Positions 47,190-59,275 of a stretch of DNA of 64,000 bases are shown here, one piece after another (position 1 is the first letter of the stretch; each line of letters begins with the position of its first letter). This stretch comes from Proteles cristata cristata (taxonomy: Eukaryota > Chordata > Mammalia > Carnivora > Hyaenidae). The stretch spans positions 496,001 to 560,000 of the forward strand of contig JAESUZ010002871.1 of NCBI GenBank assembly GCA_017311185.1, in the 5' to 3' direction. The position numbers and the translations under genes were made by a program. The notes under the pieces were generated by a model. That model ran no database searches. It had not been told where the DNA came from and worked only from the letters and a program-made list of their open reading frames with translations.

Positions 47190-47400
47190 TAAAACATTTT
47201 TTTATGTCTTTATTTTGAGAGACAGAGACAGAGAATGAGCGTGGGAGGGGCAGAGAGAGAGGGAGACACAGAATCTGAAACAGGCTCCAGGCTCAGAGCT
47301 GTCAGCACAGAGCCCGACACGGGGCTTGAACCCACGGACTGTGAGATCATGACCTGAGCCAAAGTCGGACGCTTAACCAACTGAGCCACCAAGGTGCCCC
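47190..47400 (-). mobile_element. CAN-SINE (tRNA-Lys derived)
   Basis: Minus-strand copy from aaaacatttttttatgtctt to gccaccaaggtgcccc. Flanks gagagaaatgtt and aagagaaatatt are a likely diverged target duplication. It lies 150 bp from exon B. Confidence 0.9.
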
Positions 47401-47475
47401 AAGAGAAATATTAATTATGTCACAATGTGGGAAGACTGCCCATACTGTAACCTCATGCTAACTCTAAGATTTTTC

Positions 47476-47688
47476 CCTTTTTTTAAAAAAAAAGTTTCTT
47501 TTGAGAGAGGGAGAGAGAGCACATGCATGTGCAAGTGGGGCAGGGAGAGTGAGGGAGAGAATCCCAAGCAGGCTCAGTATTGTCAGTGAGGAGTTTGACA
47601 TGGGGCTCAAAATCACGAACCATGAGATCATGACCTGAGACAAAGTTAAGGGTCAGACAGTTAATGGACTGAGCCACTCAGGGACCCT
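47476..47688 (-). mobile_element. CAN-SINE with target duplication
   Basis: Older copy than its neighbour at 47190. A 13-bp direct repeat, tctaagatttttc, flanks it at 47463-47475 and 47689-47701. Head decayed to gagccactcagggaccc. Confidence 0.92.
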
Positions 47689-48079
47689 TCTAAGATTTTT
47701 CTGTTCTAAAGTTTCCTATAGACACTCTATCTGTTTTTACTTATATGGCCTGGCCATTAGCATTACAGAGTCATAGAGTCCTGTGTTCAGGATTTTGGCA
47801 GTGGGCAACTCAGAGTCTGTTTCCACTTCTTAGACTTATTTTTCAAGGTTGGGAATTAAATGAGATAATGTATTTTAAATTTCACACACAGAAATGACAC
47901 TCAATGCTAATTTTTTTCTCCTTCCTTCACAAGTGTAGTATTTTAATGTCAAGCATGAGGTAATTGTTATACATGTACTTTGTTTGAGGTGGGGTGCTAG
48001 ATACTACGGAAAAAATGTGCAAGGTGGTTTGTAACCTCGAGAAGCTGTCATCAACAACGGGGGGCAATGCAAATTCATT

Positions 48080-48980
48080 GCTAAAATGAAATACTGTATT
48101 AGGGAGATAGAAGCCAAAACAATAATGAAATACTACTTCCTACCCACTGAAATGGCCATAGTAAAAAAGACAGACAATAACAAATGATACTATGAGTGTG
48201 GATATAAAAATTAGAATCTTCATATATTGCTGATGGCAATATAAAATACTACAGTCTTCTTGACAGCTTGATTTATTTCTTAAACAGATAAACATAAAAA
48301 TACACTATGACCTAGAAATGTCATTCGTAGGTATCTATCCAAGACAAGTGAAAATGTACATCCACATAGACTTGTATGCAAAAGTGCATAGACAAAAAGG
48401 GAAACAGCTCAAATGTTTGCCAGCTGGTGAATGAATGCATCAGTAAAAATATGGTATATCTATGTAATGGAATCTTACTATTATTTTTAAGTGATTTATT
48501 TATTTTTTCAATTTCCATCCAGGTTAGTTAGCATATAGTGCAACAATGATTTCAGGAGTAGATTCCTTAATGCCCCTCACCCATTTAGCCCATCCCCCCT
48601 CCCACAACCCCTCCAGCAGCCCTCTGTTTGTTTTCCATATTTAAGAGTCTCTTATGCTTTGCTCCCTCCCTGTTTTTATATTATTTTTGCTTCTCTTCCC
48701 TTATGTTCACCTGTTTTGTATCTTAAAGTCCTCATATGAGTGAAGTCATATAATATTTGTCCTTCTCTGACTAATTTCGCTTAGCATGAGACCCCCTAAT
48801 TCCATCCACATAGTTGCAAATGGCAAGATTTCTTTCTTTTTGATTGCTGAGTAATACTCTGTTGTATGTATATACCACATCTTCTTTATTGTAATGGAAT
48901 ATTATTGTATCATAAAAGGAATGTTGGTCTCTTGAATATGTGGTAAACAGATAAAACTTGGAAACATAATGCACAGTTGA
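48080..48980 (+). mobile_element. Old L1 ORF2 relic split by a younger L1
   Basis: 48080-48483 reads like a decayed L1 ORF2 C-terminus (atactacttcctacccactg, tgctgatggcaatataaaat, catagacttgtatgcaaaag, tatggtatatctatgtaatg). The same element resumes at 48891 (gtaatggaatattattgtat) and ends near 48980. The younger insertion occupies 48484-48890. Confidence 0.8.
48484..48890 (-). mobile_element. Younger L1 3' fragment nested in the old L1
   Basis: Minus-strand L1 3' end: ttccatccaggttagttagc, cccatttagcccatccccc, tcatatgagtgaagtcatat, gtatataccacatcttcttt. The sequence gtaatggaatcttactatta before it (from 48464) and gtaatggaatattattgtat after it (from 48891) is the duplicated target, now 16-17 of 20 identical. 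Confidence 0.85.
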
Positions 48981-49084
48981 ATTTTATAGTATGTAAATTA
49001 TACCTCAATAAAGCTGTTTAAAGAATTAGAAAGTAATAAAAGAATTTAGTAGAAATATAAGACTAAAAGTATGATAAAATTAAT

Positions 49085-49560
49085 GCTCACAACTGTCGAA
49101 TGCTGCTGGTACACTTGTGATTTCATGGCCTAGGTTTTGAAGACGGGTAGTCTGAAGGGGTGTAGAACTCTGGGATGAGCATGGAGGGCAGGGGAGTATC
49201 CAAACAAATGTCAAAGAGTTCTGTGCAAAAACCCAAGGCGGGCCTGGGGCAGAGCTAAGCCAGTTTGAACAGAGGCAACAAGTTGAGAGTATCAGGAGCT
49301 CATGAGGTAGTTTGGGGCCAGACATTAGAGACTTTTAATTTTCAGACAGGAGGTTTGGAATTGGTCCACAAGGCAATGAGGAGCGATTGAAGGGAGGAGT
49401 GAAATGATGAAAGAGGTGTTCTGAGAAGGTTAATCTGGCAACAGTGTCCAGGAGGGTTGGGAGTAGGAGATCTATGGGAGGTGGGGATGTCAGTTAAGTA
49501 GGCCGCCACAGTAGTCCAGGCTTGAGATGATAAAGACCTGAACTAGGGTCATGGCAGTGT
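49085..49560 (-). repeat. L2-type LINE relic
   Basis: Phrases such as gaagggaggagtgaaatgat, gttaatctggcaacagtgtc and cgccacagtagtccaggctt are the reverse of the L2-type internal region. Edges approximate. Confidence 0.5.
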
Positions 49561-50947
49561 GCCACGTTAACTTGAAAAATGAACACTAAAAGCAAAAAAA
49601 TATCATCTTATATTCTCAAGGTTTATATGCTAACCCACTGAAACGAACTATTCCATGCAATAGGCTGTGATATATGCCAGCCTGAAAGACAGTTAAGACG
49701 CAAAACATGGATGTAAGAATCAAACCCAGTTGCTTTTGTTCCCTGGTGATCGTGGATTCCAGATTCCACCCATCCCGTATTTTATTGTAAATGATAGTAC
49801 CAAATCCTGGGATCAGGTGGGATGGAGGCAAAGAGCCTGGAAAATTTTAAAGCATGGTCAGTTTAGGGCTGCCAAGCAGAAAAATAGACTGTGTGTCCAA
49901 AGATTGGTTTATGATTTTGGTCAAGTCTAGTTCTTTCTTGAGACTCAATTTCCATAACTCTAAACTAAAAGTAAGCAAGAGCAGGGATTTTCAAACCCTG
50001 TTCTACACAGAGGAAGTGATTCAGGGGCTTTTCCAGTGATCTGGAGACCTGGTCTATGGAGATCTGGGACCCTAACCCACACTTCAATGAAAACAGCTCT
50101 GATTTTATCTGTTTTAGATTCGTGGCTTCATGGTAGCATTTCAATTGAAAAAAGGGTTTTGTGGCTTTAGGTTTGAAAAGAACAACCACGTTATCGAAAC
50201 TTCTAAGTTCCTTCTATCTCTAAAAGGGACTGTTCTGACCTTAATTCCTTTTATATTTTGGGGAGGGGAATGACTTTCATAAAAATATAATTTAAAAATA
50301 TATAATAGCCAACTCTTTCAAGAGATGTAAGGAATTCTTTTAAAGAAAGAAGTAAGGCCTTTTAAGAGGTCTTATTCTCGGAATAGAATCTGAAAGTAAT
50401 TTTATTTGAAGTGTCTAAAATTTTGGCTTAATTCTGTCTCTGAGGGATTCTGTGCAGTAACTATGAGATTGAGTCCAGATAGTTGAGGATGAAAAACACC
50501 CATAGATCATCCAGGTCTTCCTTTCTCCAAGGGGAGGCTTGGGGGCAGGGGATATGGAATGTATGTTTCATCTCAGCCAGAGGGCCAACGCAAGGGCTGT
50601 TGGGATGACAGGGCCAATTGGAGCCTCTGTGAAATCCCCGGGGAGCACTGTTGTGTGGCACCAGCTTGAGTTTAATCCCAGTGAGTTGGTGATTATTTTC
50701 CACCATTCCCAGCCCCTCCCCAGTGTTTGGAATTTCCATTCATCAACCCAGATAACTCGGAACCTAATAACATTCCATGGATAAGGGCTAAGTAGCCCTA
50801 CTTCCCAAAGTGTAACTACTTCTTCCCAGGAAGACTAGTAAAGCCCATAGGAAGCCTAGGCAATGACCCTGAGTCTGGCCACTCAGGGTAAGTACTTCTT
50901 TTATTTCCTCTCCTCCTGACGATGAGCAGGGATGGAAGAGACTCAAC

Positions 50948-51170
50948 AATAATAGGGTTAACTTTTACTAGGCACAAAGTAGTTTATATGCATCATTTAA
51001 CTGAAGCCTCCCAATAACCATATGGGGGGACATTATTATCTCCAACATTCATATACACAAACTGAAAAAGGTTATATAGCCCAAAGTTACAGAGCCAGTA
51101 AGTGGCAGAGTCAGGATTAGAACCTAAGTTTGCCTATCTGTGAGTCTAACTCCTAAGCACACATGACACT
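50948..51170 (-). repeat. MIR relic
   Basis: Reversed MIR: gcatcatttaactgaagcct, acattattatctccaacatt, caaagttacagagccagtaa, gtggcagagtcaggattaga, acctaag. Good preservation. Confidence 0.8.
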
Positions 51171-51192
51171 GCTCTAAAGGTCTGCTATACTT

Positions 51193-51365
51193 GGGGTGCC
51201 TGGGTGGCTCAGTCATTTGAGCGTCCGACTCTTGATTTCTGCTCAGTTCATGATCCCAGGGTCATGGGATCTAGCTCCACATTAGGCTCTGCACTGAGTG
51301 TGGAGCCTGCTTAATATTTTCTCTCTGCCCCTTCTCCCACCAGCTCTCTTTAAAAAAAGTATGTT
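51193..51365 (+). mobile_element. Older-type CAN-SINE with target duplication
   Basis: Differs from the other copies: ggggtgcctgggtggctcag, tcatttgagcgtccgactct, tgatttctgctcagttcatg, atcccagggtcatgggatct, agtgtggagcctgcttaata. This form is shared widely in carnivores. A 10-bp direct repeat, tgctatactt, flanks it (51183-51192 and 51366-51375). Confidence 0.9.
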
Positions 51366-51768
51366 TGCTATACTTAATGGGACCCTGAGGACCTTAGTTC
51401 AGCAGTTTCCTTTCTAAGTGCATAATCACAACAGTCCCTGCTTCAAATGTGTGGGCCTAAAAGAATTTTCTCTGAATTCTGTGTGTCCCGTGTGCTCAGA
51501 GGCCACAAACTCCAGGAACACAGGAACACAATTATAGCACATACACGTCCCTTCCTCAGCATCCCGCTCATGGCAACTATCACCAACAGACTTTGTAGGA
51601 GGACACCTTTCACAACATGCCCTGGGAGGAGGTCTTCATCCAGAGCCATGTACTTGGCAATGACATCACTACACTCTCCTGCACTGTTAGTTTTGTTATG
51701 ATTTTTTTTTTCAGATAGAATACCATAGTCCCAAATCAACATTCCATCGAACTGTCAGTAACATGTCC

Positions 51769-51808
51769 ATGCATGCACACATGTGCATGCACACAAACAC
51801 ACACACTT
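51769..51808 (+). repeat. CA/GCATGCA low-complexity tract
   Basis: Alternating catgcatgcacacatgtg and cacacaaacacacacac; purine-pyrimidine alternation over about 40 bp. Confidence 0.9.
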
Positions 51809-53093
51809 ATTTGACATGCTCCTAATCCTTTATCTTGGTGAAAGAAAACTGTTTCTAAGATTTGAAAAAAATAATCATGCCCTACTCCTGTTCTGTGACA
51901 TTTGGGGTGAGATGCCACCAGAAGGCAATTTATCGCCAAATGACAAAACCTACGGGAGTGTAGGTTACCTCAAAATTACAGTGCTCTTAGCAGATAGCCA
52001 TCTGAGTGAATGCTGTATGAGTGGATTCAGTAAGGGGCAAGGATTCTAAGAACATAGGTTGAAAGAGGTGGCATCTAAACTTCCAGAGACAGCTTTTTGC
52101 TCTGTGGAAGGAAGTGTCCCTGGGATATATTTCAACCAGCAGCAGCTCCATCCTGTGTATCCATACAACATACATGCACACATGTATACACAGAACCACA
52201 CAGAGAAGGCAACGGGATCAGCAAGGCCGGTTCAAATGCTTATATGCAAGAAAGGGTGCAGTCTTGCATCTGCTCTTGATGCAAAGATTTTCACTTCGGG
52301 CCTGGCGATTCTGTTCTTGGCTACATCTGCTTATGAGGCAATACTTTGGGGGGGATTTTTTTTATGGAAGACACACAGGCCTAGGAAGCTGAGGGAGTTG
52401 TAGGCAACTCACAGTAGTCGTAGGGGCTGAAAACAAGTCGAAGGTAGGTGTAAATGACTTAATTGATGCTAGTGTTGGAGTAGGAACTGTTTAGAAAAGG
52501 AAGTTAGTTGGGGGTATATCCCTAACATATGAGGCAAGTCAGGAATGGTGGATGCTGATGTAATCATCCCCCCAAATGCAAGCAACAGGGGAAATCAAGT
52601 TCTCTTGCTGGGAAATTGTTAACGTCTTAGAGCCAGGAAACTGACAGTAAAGAGGCAGGATTTCCCTGGCCTTCTCTTCTTAATAAATCATGTTCCTTAT
52701 TGTCTAGTAACTTGGAAGGGAATAACTAGAGAGGCTTTGCCCTTCCTGAGTGGAGACTAGAAACATCTGGGAGGAGGAGGTGCCGGGAGATTGGGGAGGT
52801 GGGTGTGGGGATAAAGGTAGAATAATGCGGCGTTCTGAGAAGGATTCTGGGCCAAACAAGGCCTGGTTTTGTTCCACGAAGAGCCCGTTTACAATTCCAC
52901 GCTTCTGATTGTTGAGTCAGGGCTGGCTGCTTACCTCACATCCCTGCAGCCCAGTTAAAAACCCTTGCTTACAAAAATCTGTTCCAAAATAAGATTATTT
53001 TGTCCTATTCTCATCTTCTGTATGTGTAAGTTTGGGGTGCTGCTTTTCTTCCTTACACCTCTTTCATGATCTCCTTCTGAGGAGCCCACATAC

Positions 53094-53273
53094 CTCTGTC
53101 CAGTCGGAGAGGAGCCACTCGCTGGGACAGTCATCTTTCTTGCAGGCTTGCTGGGAGGCCGGTTTCGAGGCTGAACAGAAGGTCTCGGGGAGCTCCAGGA
53201 AGCTGCCATCAGCCATGCGCTGTTTGCAAAGGACCTCACGCTTCTGGATGCCACCTCCGCAGGTCCTGGAACA
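53094..53273 (-). CDS. ADAMTSL1: ADAMTSL1 exon A: thrombospondin type 1 repeat
   Basis: This is an internal coding exon of 180 bp (60 codons, phase 0 at both ends) of ADAMTSL1, a secreted ADAMTS-like matrix protein without a protease domain. The translation begins CSRTCGGGIQKREVLC and ends DDCPSEWLLSDWTE. It has the six cysteines of a TSP1 repeat (residues 1, 5, 16, 33, 44, 49) and the CSRTCGG site that fits the O-fucosylation consensus Cxx(S/T)CxxG. On the minus strand it is preceded by a tctgtccccag acceptor and followed by a gtatgtggg donor. As is usual for TSP1 exons in this family, the exon starts at the first cysteine, so the Trp of this repeat lies in the upstream exon and the Trp of the next repeat is here (SDWTE). 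The assignment rests on close agreement with the remembered mammalian ADAMTSL1 protein; the paralogue ADAMTSL3 is the only serious alternative. Confidence 0.95.
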
Positions 53274-55481
53274 CTGGGGACAGAAGAGAACGTCAACCTA
53301 ACATAGGACAGCAGTATGTTTGACTGCCAATGCTTAGCCTTGGCTGAGCCAAGATTACCAAAACAAAATAAAAAACAAAAATGGACAAAATAAAAAGAAA
53401 ATGAAGGAAAGCTAAGAACCAGCCCAAAGGATTTTGTTTCCTTTCCTTGAAATGAATTGTGTAGCAGGATCTATACCCTCCAATCTCAATTTCAAGTATT
53501 TAACTACAGCATCCAGGAATGTCAAGGGCCTTTAAATCATAGAAAGTTGTTCCTAAACTATGATTTGCAGCAACCCAAGACAACTGGTTTGAAAGGTTAG
53601 TATAATAGGGTGTTAAACATATTTACGACCCAGTGAAATAATCTGTGCAGCTTCCAGAAAGAACAAGAGAGCTCCTGCCATCAGTCTAAATCTGGAGGAA
53701 TTAATGCGCACAGAAGGCAGCTCTTTCCTTCTAAGTGTGAACATCCACTCTACCCTATTGGAGGGACATGAGATTGAAAGCCTGGTTTTCTGAAGAACTG
53801 CCCTGGATGTCCTCTTGTAGGACTGGTGATTTCTTAGGGTGGTGGGAGCTAGAGCCACTGGAATTTGGGATATAGGAAAATAGTCCTACTTTAATGGTTT
53901 TCACTGGGACCCCAGTAAAACGCATTGTTTACATGTAACTTAATAGTTACAGTCCAGTTGCATGAAGGGAAAGGGAGGCCCCTGTGCTATTTATTGTTGG
54001 CTGTTATCCCAGTAGCCCCCTCCCCTGCAATAGCAAAGGAACCCCCAATTTTTAGCATGTCTAGCTAGACACATGACTTCTCAGCATACAGACTATATTT
54101 GTTGATCTCACCTGAAGATGCACATGGGTCTATTACTAAGTGCTGGCCAATGGGATTTACATGGCAATGTTATGTGCAATTTCAGGGAAATGACATGAAA
54201 GAGTATGGCATCCCCTCCCACCTCCTTGCTTTCTCCTCCTTGCTGGCTGGAATTTGAACATCAGGTCTAAACTTTTAACCTCCCATCTTGGATGGTGATA
54301 GGCAAATAGATGGAAGTAGCCTGTGTTCCTGATGGTGAAGCCACCACATGGGCCCTGGATGGCCTGTTTATATGAGAGAGAAATACTCTTCTTTCTTATT
54401 GAAGCCATTGTGACTTTGGGTTTTCTGTCATTTTTAGATTAGCTCCCAGTGGCTACTCTTTGCCGGGCTACTTTCCTGTCAAAGCCCTAGAGAGTGCTCT
54501 TTTTTCTTCAAGAATAGTCCTTTTCCTTTTACCTGCAGCCCTTGGGCTCGCTGGGACGTTAGTCCCGGATGGACAGACCTGAGAGTTTTGGCTGGAGTGG
54601 TTCTGGCTGCAGCAGTGGCCTCTCAGAACTTATGGGAGTCTATGCTCAATGGGCTATGCTGTAGGAAGTGGTCTGCAGCCTGTTATTATTCATTACAGAT
54701 CCAAACAGTTCCTTCCAAGGGCTTGTTTAGCATGTTGTTTTACCTTAATTAAGGAACAATCTATGGCCTTAGAGCTCATGATTCAAGTTGTGAGTGGTCA
54801 GGACTTAGGCTGATCTGGCTCATTTTGATGACTCCCTGGCCTTTTTATTTAATGCAGAAGCAAACCTTTTTAGTTTTTGTTTGGTAGAAGTTCAGTTTAC
54901 CTCTTCAATGCATTTTGTACCCACACTGCCCAGCACAGTGCCTCCTGCAAAAATATTCTCAATAAATATTTGTGGAATTGAAGTTGGTGGTTGGGGGAAA
55001 TTTAAATTAGTGGCTAAGAGTTCCACTTGCTTAAAACATGCCTTCTTGCTATTACAGACAACCAATGTTTTAAATTTGGTTTTATAGCCCTTTTCATGAC
55101 CTCTTAGGCTCAGTCTTCTCTTATTTCTATTAAAGTCTCATTTCTAGCCAACCAGTTATTCCATAATCAGATTAGTTATAACCATTATCATTCAGCCCTT
55201 CTTAGGACTCTTTTATAATTAGACAACTAACCATGTGAATTGCTGATTCCTAAAAATTTCCAAATTTAGGTAGGGACTGTGTCCTCTACAGGCCTTTGTA
55301 TTCTATGAGTTATTAAAGTTCTTCTATGAACTTTAGGCAATTTTGTTCAATATGTAACTGTCTGGAAAAAAAGTTTATGCTGATGAGTCAAAAATTCAAA
55401 TCTTAAGCTCTGACCTCTCCTCTTTGTCTTAAATGCAAATAGGCATCTTGACCTAACTATGTCCAGAATGGAACTTTTTTT

Positions 55482-55487
55482 AAATTT

Positions 55488-55518
<31 letters not shown>

Positions 55519-55730
55519 AAATATTTTTATTTATTTCTAGGAGAGTGAGAGAGAGAGACAGCGTGAGCAGGGGAGGGTCAGAGAGAGAGGGAGTCACAGA
55601 CTGAAGCAGGCTTCAGGCTCTGAGCTGGCAGTCAGCACAGAGCCCGACGCGGGGCTCGAACCCACGAACCGCGAGATCACGACCTAAGCGAAAGTCGGAC
55701 GTTTAACCAACTAAGCCACCAGGCGCCCCT
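55482..55730 (-). mobile_element. Young CAN-SINE, first of a pair at one target site
   Basis: Young-type copy with a long (TTTA)n tail (55484-55515) and a nearly intact head. Target copies gtccagaatggaactttttt lie at 55461-55480 and 55731-55750. The sequence following it is at once the flank of the next SINE. Confidence 0.95.
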
Positions 55731-55746
55731 GTCCAGAATGGAACTT

Positions 55747-55955
55747 TTTTTTTTAAATGTTTACTTATTTTTGAGACAGAGGCAGAACGTGAGTGGGGGA
55801 GGGGCAGAGAGAGAGAAGGAGACACTGAATCTGAAATAGGCCTCAGACTCCGAGCTTTCAGCACAGAGCCCGATGCGGGGCTCGAACCCACCAACCGTGA
55901 GATCGTGACCTGAGCCGAAGTCAGACGCCCAACCAATTGAGCCTCCCAAGCGCCC
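55747..55955 (-). mobile_element. CAN-SINE, second of a pair at one target site
   Basis: A copy of a different, more diverged type (cagaggcagaacgtgagtgg, aatctgaaataggcctcaga, cccaaccaattgagcctccc). Its flanks are ccagaatggaactttt (55733-55748) and ccagaacggaactttt (55956-55971). Confidence 0.95.
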
Positions 55956-56469
55956 CCAGAACGGAACTTTTGATCTTGCCCTTCGAACCTTGCCCCAAAT
56001 CTGCTCTTCTTTCAGTCTTCTCCATTTTTTGGAAGGTGCCATATCTAAGACAGAATCATGGGAAATGCCCTTGAGTATTTCCCTTTTCTTACCACCTCTT
56101 CCCTGACACTCAATCGATGAGCAAATACTGTCAGATTTCCCTCCAAAATAAGTAAACTTGACCTCCACCACAAATAATAAATTAGGCTATCATAACCTCT
56201 CATGTAAACTACTACAAAGCTTCCTAACCAGTCTCTAGTTTTCTCAATAGGTCCTGGTAGCATATAGATGGCATACTCAATTTGAAGACAGCTTCTCTCT
56301 CCTTCTGATGGCCTGCTGAACATGCCATTGATTGAACACAACTAGAAGCCAGAGGGTAGAGTCTATCTAGGTTAGCCTCCTGAGACACAGGTGGAAAGGT
56401 AGAGTGGACCTATAGGAGCAATGGAAGATATTCGGCATATCTACAATCTATTCTCCACACAGCAGCAAG

Positions 56470-57160
56470 AATGATGTTTTTAAAGCATAAATCAGATCAC
56501 AGTATTCTCATGCTTAAAAGCCTTCAATGACTTTCCCTTATGATTAGAATAAAATCCAAACTCCTCTAACTCTGACCTGCAAATTCCTACATGTTCTGGT
56601 CCCTGCCCTGAAGGAACTTTTGAGACTGTCTAACTCAAATTTTAACTTCATTCATTCATTTGACAGAAATTTATTCAGTACCAGTCATAGACCAAACATG
56701 GTTCTGGGTTCTTGGTTGTAGCAGTGAACAAGAGAAACCGAACACACCTCTGCAATCTCTTCTCATACAATTCTCCCCTTTCCCTGCATATTTTAGCCTC
56801 ATTGGTTGTGGGTGTGTGGTCCTTGCACATCCCAAGCTTGTTTCCCCCACAGGGCCTTTGCATCTGCTCTTCTCTCTACCTGGCTCACTCTCAGCTTATA
56901 TCTTCATATGGCTGTGTCTTTTTACTATTCAGTTTTAATTCCATTCTCACTTGCTTGGAGAAGCCATTCTTAACCCACTAGCTAGAGAAGCCAAAAAAGT
57001 CTCTATTTTGTTAACCTCATTTTGTTTATTTATTATTTTTTGTTTTTAAATACCTCTTTTAAATATTTCTCATCTCTTTGGTAATTATCTATTATCAGCT
57101 CTTTGAAGAAAGGGATTTTGGTTCTCTTGTTGCTCATACTAGTGTTTGAGAATTGCATTC
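56470..57160 (+). repeat. L2-type LINE relic
   Basis: aaatcagatcacagtattct, tgcttaaaagccttcaatga, agaataaaatccaaactcct, tacatgttctggtccctgcc, then cacagggcctttgcatctgc, tttgaagaaagggattttgg. The middle (about 56600-56820) departs from the usual order, perhaps by insertion of a second fragment. Confidence 0.5.
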
Positions 57161-57711
57161 AAAACATTTTCTCAGTGTGATAGTGTCACATCTTGAATAG
57201 GAGACCTTAGGATTGGATGTCTCCAATTTTCTTCTACACTCTCTCTAATTTTTTTCTTTTAAAATTAATGATTTTTTTTCCTAGTAAAAAAGTAATTAGG
57301 GTGTGAGCTAAACAGCAGAGTGACATTTTATAACTGATGCTGGAGAATGTGACATATAGGTATGGTTCATAAATATGTACACTGTAGTCAAAATGCAGTG
57401 GACTTATCTTTGAGAGAACTAATGGCTGATTCATAAGATCATTATTCCCTAAACCTTAAAAGTACATCAAGCCACTTTTCTTCCAATCCTTTGATTTCAA
57501 TTCACAATCAAATTCCCCATGGGTTCTATTGAGTTTGTTAGGCATAGAGAACATGCTCTTGAAATTTCCATTACATGGTGACTGACATTTTAGACACTTC
57601 ACTAGTGGTGTTGGATTAGAGATCTCTTCAATGCTTGATGGCTAAGATGTTCCCTTTCTAACTATCTAAGAAGGCACATGGGCTTCCATTCAATTTGAAT
57701 AAGTGCTCCAA

Positions 57712-57951
57712 TGAGGGGAGGTCTGGGTGGCTCAGTCGACTGAGCATCAGACTTTAGCTCAGGTCATGATCTCATGGCTTGTGGGTTCGAGCCCCTTGTC
57801 AGACTCTATGCTGACAGCTTGGAGGCTGGAGCCTGCTTCGGATTCTGTGTCTCCTTCTTCTCTGCCCCTCCCCCTCCCTGCCCCTCCCCCTCTCTCCCCT
57901 CTCCCATTCACTCTCTCTGTCTCAAAAATAAACATTAAAAAATAATAAAAA
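57712..57951 (+). mobile_element. CAN-SINE with target duplication
   Basis: Plus-strand copy: ggtctgggtggctcagtcga, gggttcgagccccttgtcag, a long C/T block (57850-57925), tail caaaaataaacattaaaaaa. A 17-bp direct repeat, ttgaataagtgctccaa, flanks it at 57695-57711 and 57952-57968. Confidence 0.95.
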
Positions 57952-58379
57952 TTGAATAAGTGCTCCAAAAATGAAAAAAAAAAAAAAACCCAGCTGCATA
58001 AGAACAGCTCTCTGATCCAAGCTGCTTAGTTAGAGCTTCTTAGTGAATATGGCAATAAGGAAAAATGCAGGTTAATTTTCTTTCCCTTTCAAATTGAGGA
58101 AAATAGATGATGAAAATACTTGGTCCTGTTTTAAAGGTGGAGATGTAATAAAACTGTGCTGTAGAGGGTGATCACTCATGAAACATAATCTAGCTGGGTC
58201 ATCACTTTGTAGATAGGACTTGGTTTTGGACAGGCCCTTAGTTGATCCCGCCCACCCCAGCAATGTGCAGAAGTGTTGGACAATATGATGACAAAGCAGT
58301 TACAAGAAGATGTAAAGGAAATTAGCTTATTGTTTCAAAATTTGATCTACCCAGTAAACTTTTAGGAAATTCTTAACAC

Positions 58380-58835
58380 CCAGGAGGTAAAATTCAGATT
58401 CCCAAGGTCACCCTTGAGAGCCCTCGTGATCTAACCCATGCTGAGCTACCCAGCCACATTCCTTGGTGGCCTGCCATGGGGACAATTTTCTCTTCCCTGG
58501 GCACACAGATACCTTCTATGCTCAGGCCTTTGATCACCTTGTTCATTCTGTGAGCAATGCCCTTTGCCTCTTAGTCTATCTAGAAACTACCAAGACATCT
58601 TTGAAGGACCAGTTCAAAGGCTCAAAGAATGTGTCACCTCCCACCCTGTCTTGACCTGGAAGGGTGCTGCATGTCTCCCATAAGAGCTATTTGTTTATGT
58701 GTCTGCAATACCCCCCACCCCCACAGGATTATGCATCTTTTGAGGAAATGGAATGCACTCATCTTTCTATTCCCCAGTGCCTAATGTAGCATCTGGCAAA
58801 GAGTGCACACTTCATAAATGTTGGTTGGATTGATG
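58380..58835 (+). repeat. L2-type LINE relic
   Basis: ggtaaaattcagattcccaa, gagccctcgtgatctaaccc, cactcatctttctattcccc, agtgcctaatgtagcatctg and cataaatgttggttggattg follow the L2-type 3' end order. Confidence 0.55.
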
Positions 58836-59275
58836 ATTGGATGAACAAAGGAGCCAAGAATCCAAATGTTTAAAAGCCATGACACAGGCATCCAGCTGAT
58901 GGGCTGAACATCCACCTATTATTGAGCTGTTTTATCATTAGCCAGGAGCTGTTTCTAAACAAGTCAGCAATGGGTTTTAGCCAGTTGCTTCATGTCCTCT
59001 GCCAGGTGCTGTGGGCCTCCAGACACATCTAGCTGTGACCATCTAGCTAAGTGACTATTGTCAGGGATTTTTGCTCTTAAACGGGTCCTTGGTGTGTTTG
59101 CACTGCTGAAAAGGTGTTTTTTAGAAATTTTTAAAAACTGTAGATAAAATTTCAAACTAATAAAGTTTCCAAAGTCTGCAACAACTCTGCGAACATGTTG
59201 AGATGGCCTGATGAGGCTGACACTTCCGAAGTGAGAAGCAGTATGCAAAGAAGAAAATTTAAAAAAGAGAACAGC

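Larger units (their letters stand above)
47044..53093. other. ADAMTSL1: ADAMTSL1 intron between exons A and B (6.1 kb)
   Basis: This phase 0 intron contains two minus-strand SINEs close together (47190-47400, 47476-47688), an old plus-strand L1 relic with a younger minus-strand L1 nested in it (48080-48980), an L2-type relic, a MIR copy and one older-type SINE (51193-51365). About 49570-50940 and 51810-53090 hold nothing I can name. Confidence 0.75.

Noticed and set aside
55761..56171. 136-codon minus-strand ORF
   Set aside because: Half of it is SINE sequence (tRNA part and CT block), the other half single-copy intron. SINEs produce such frames repeatedly in this window.
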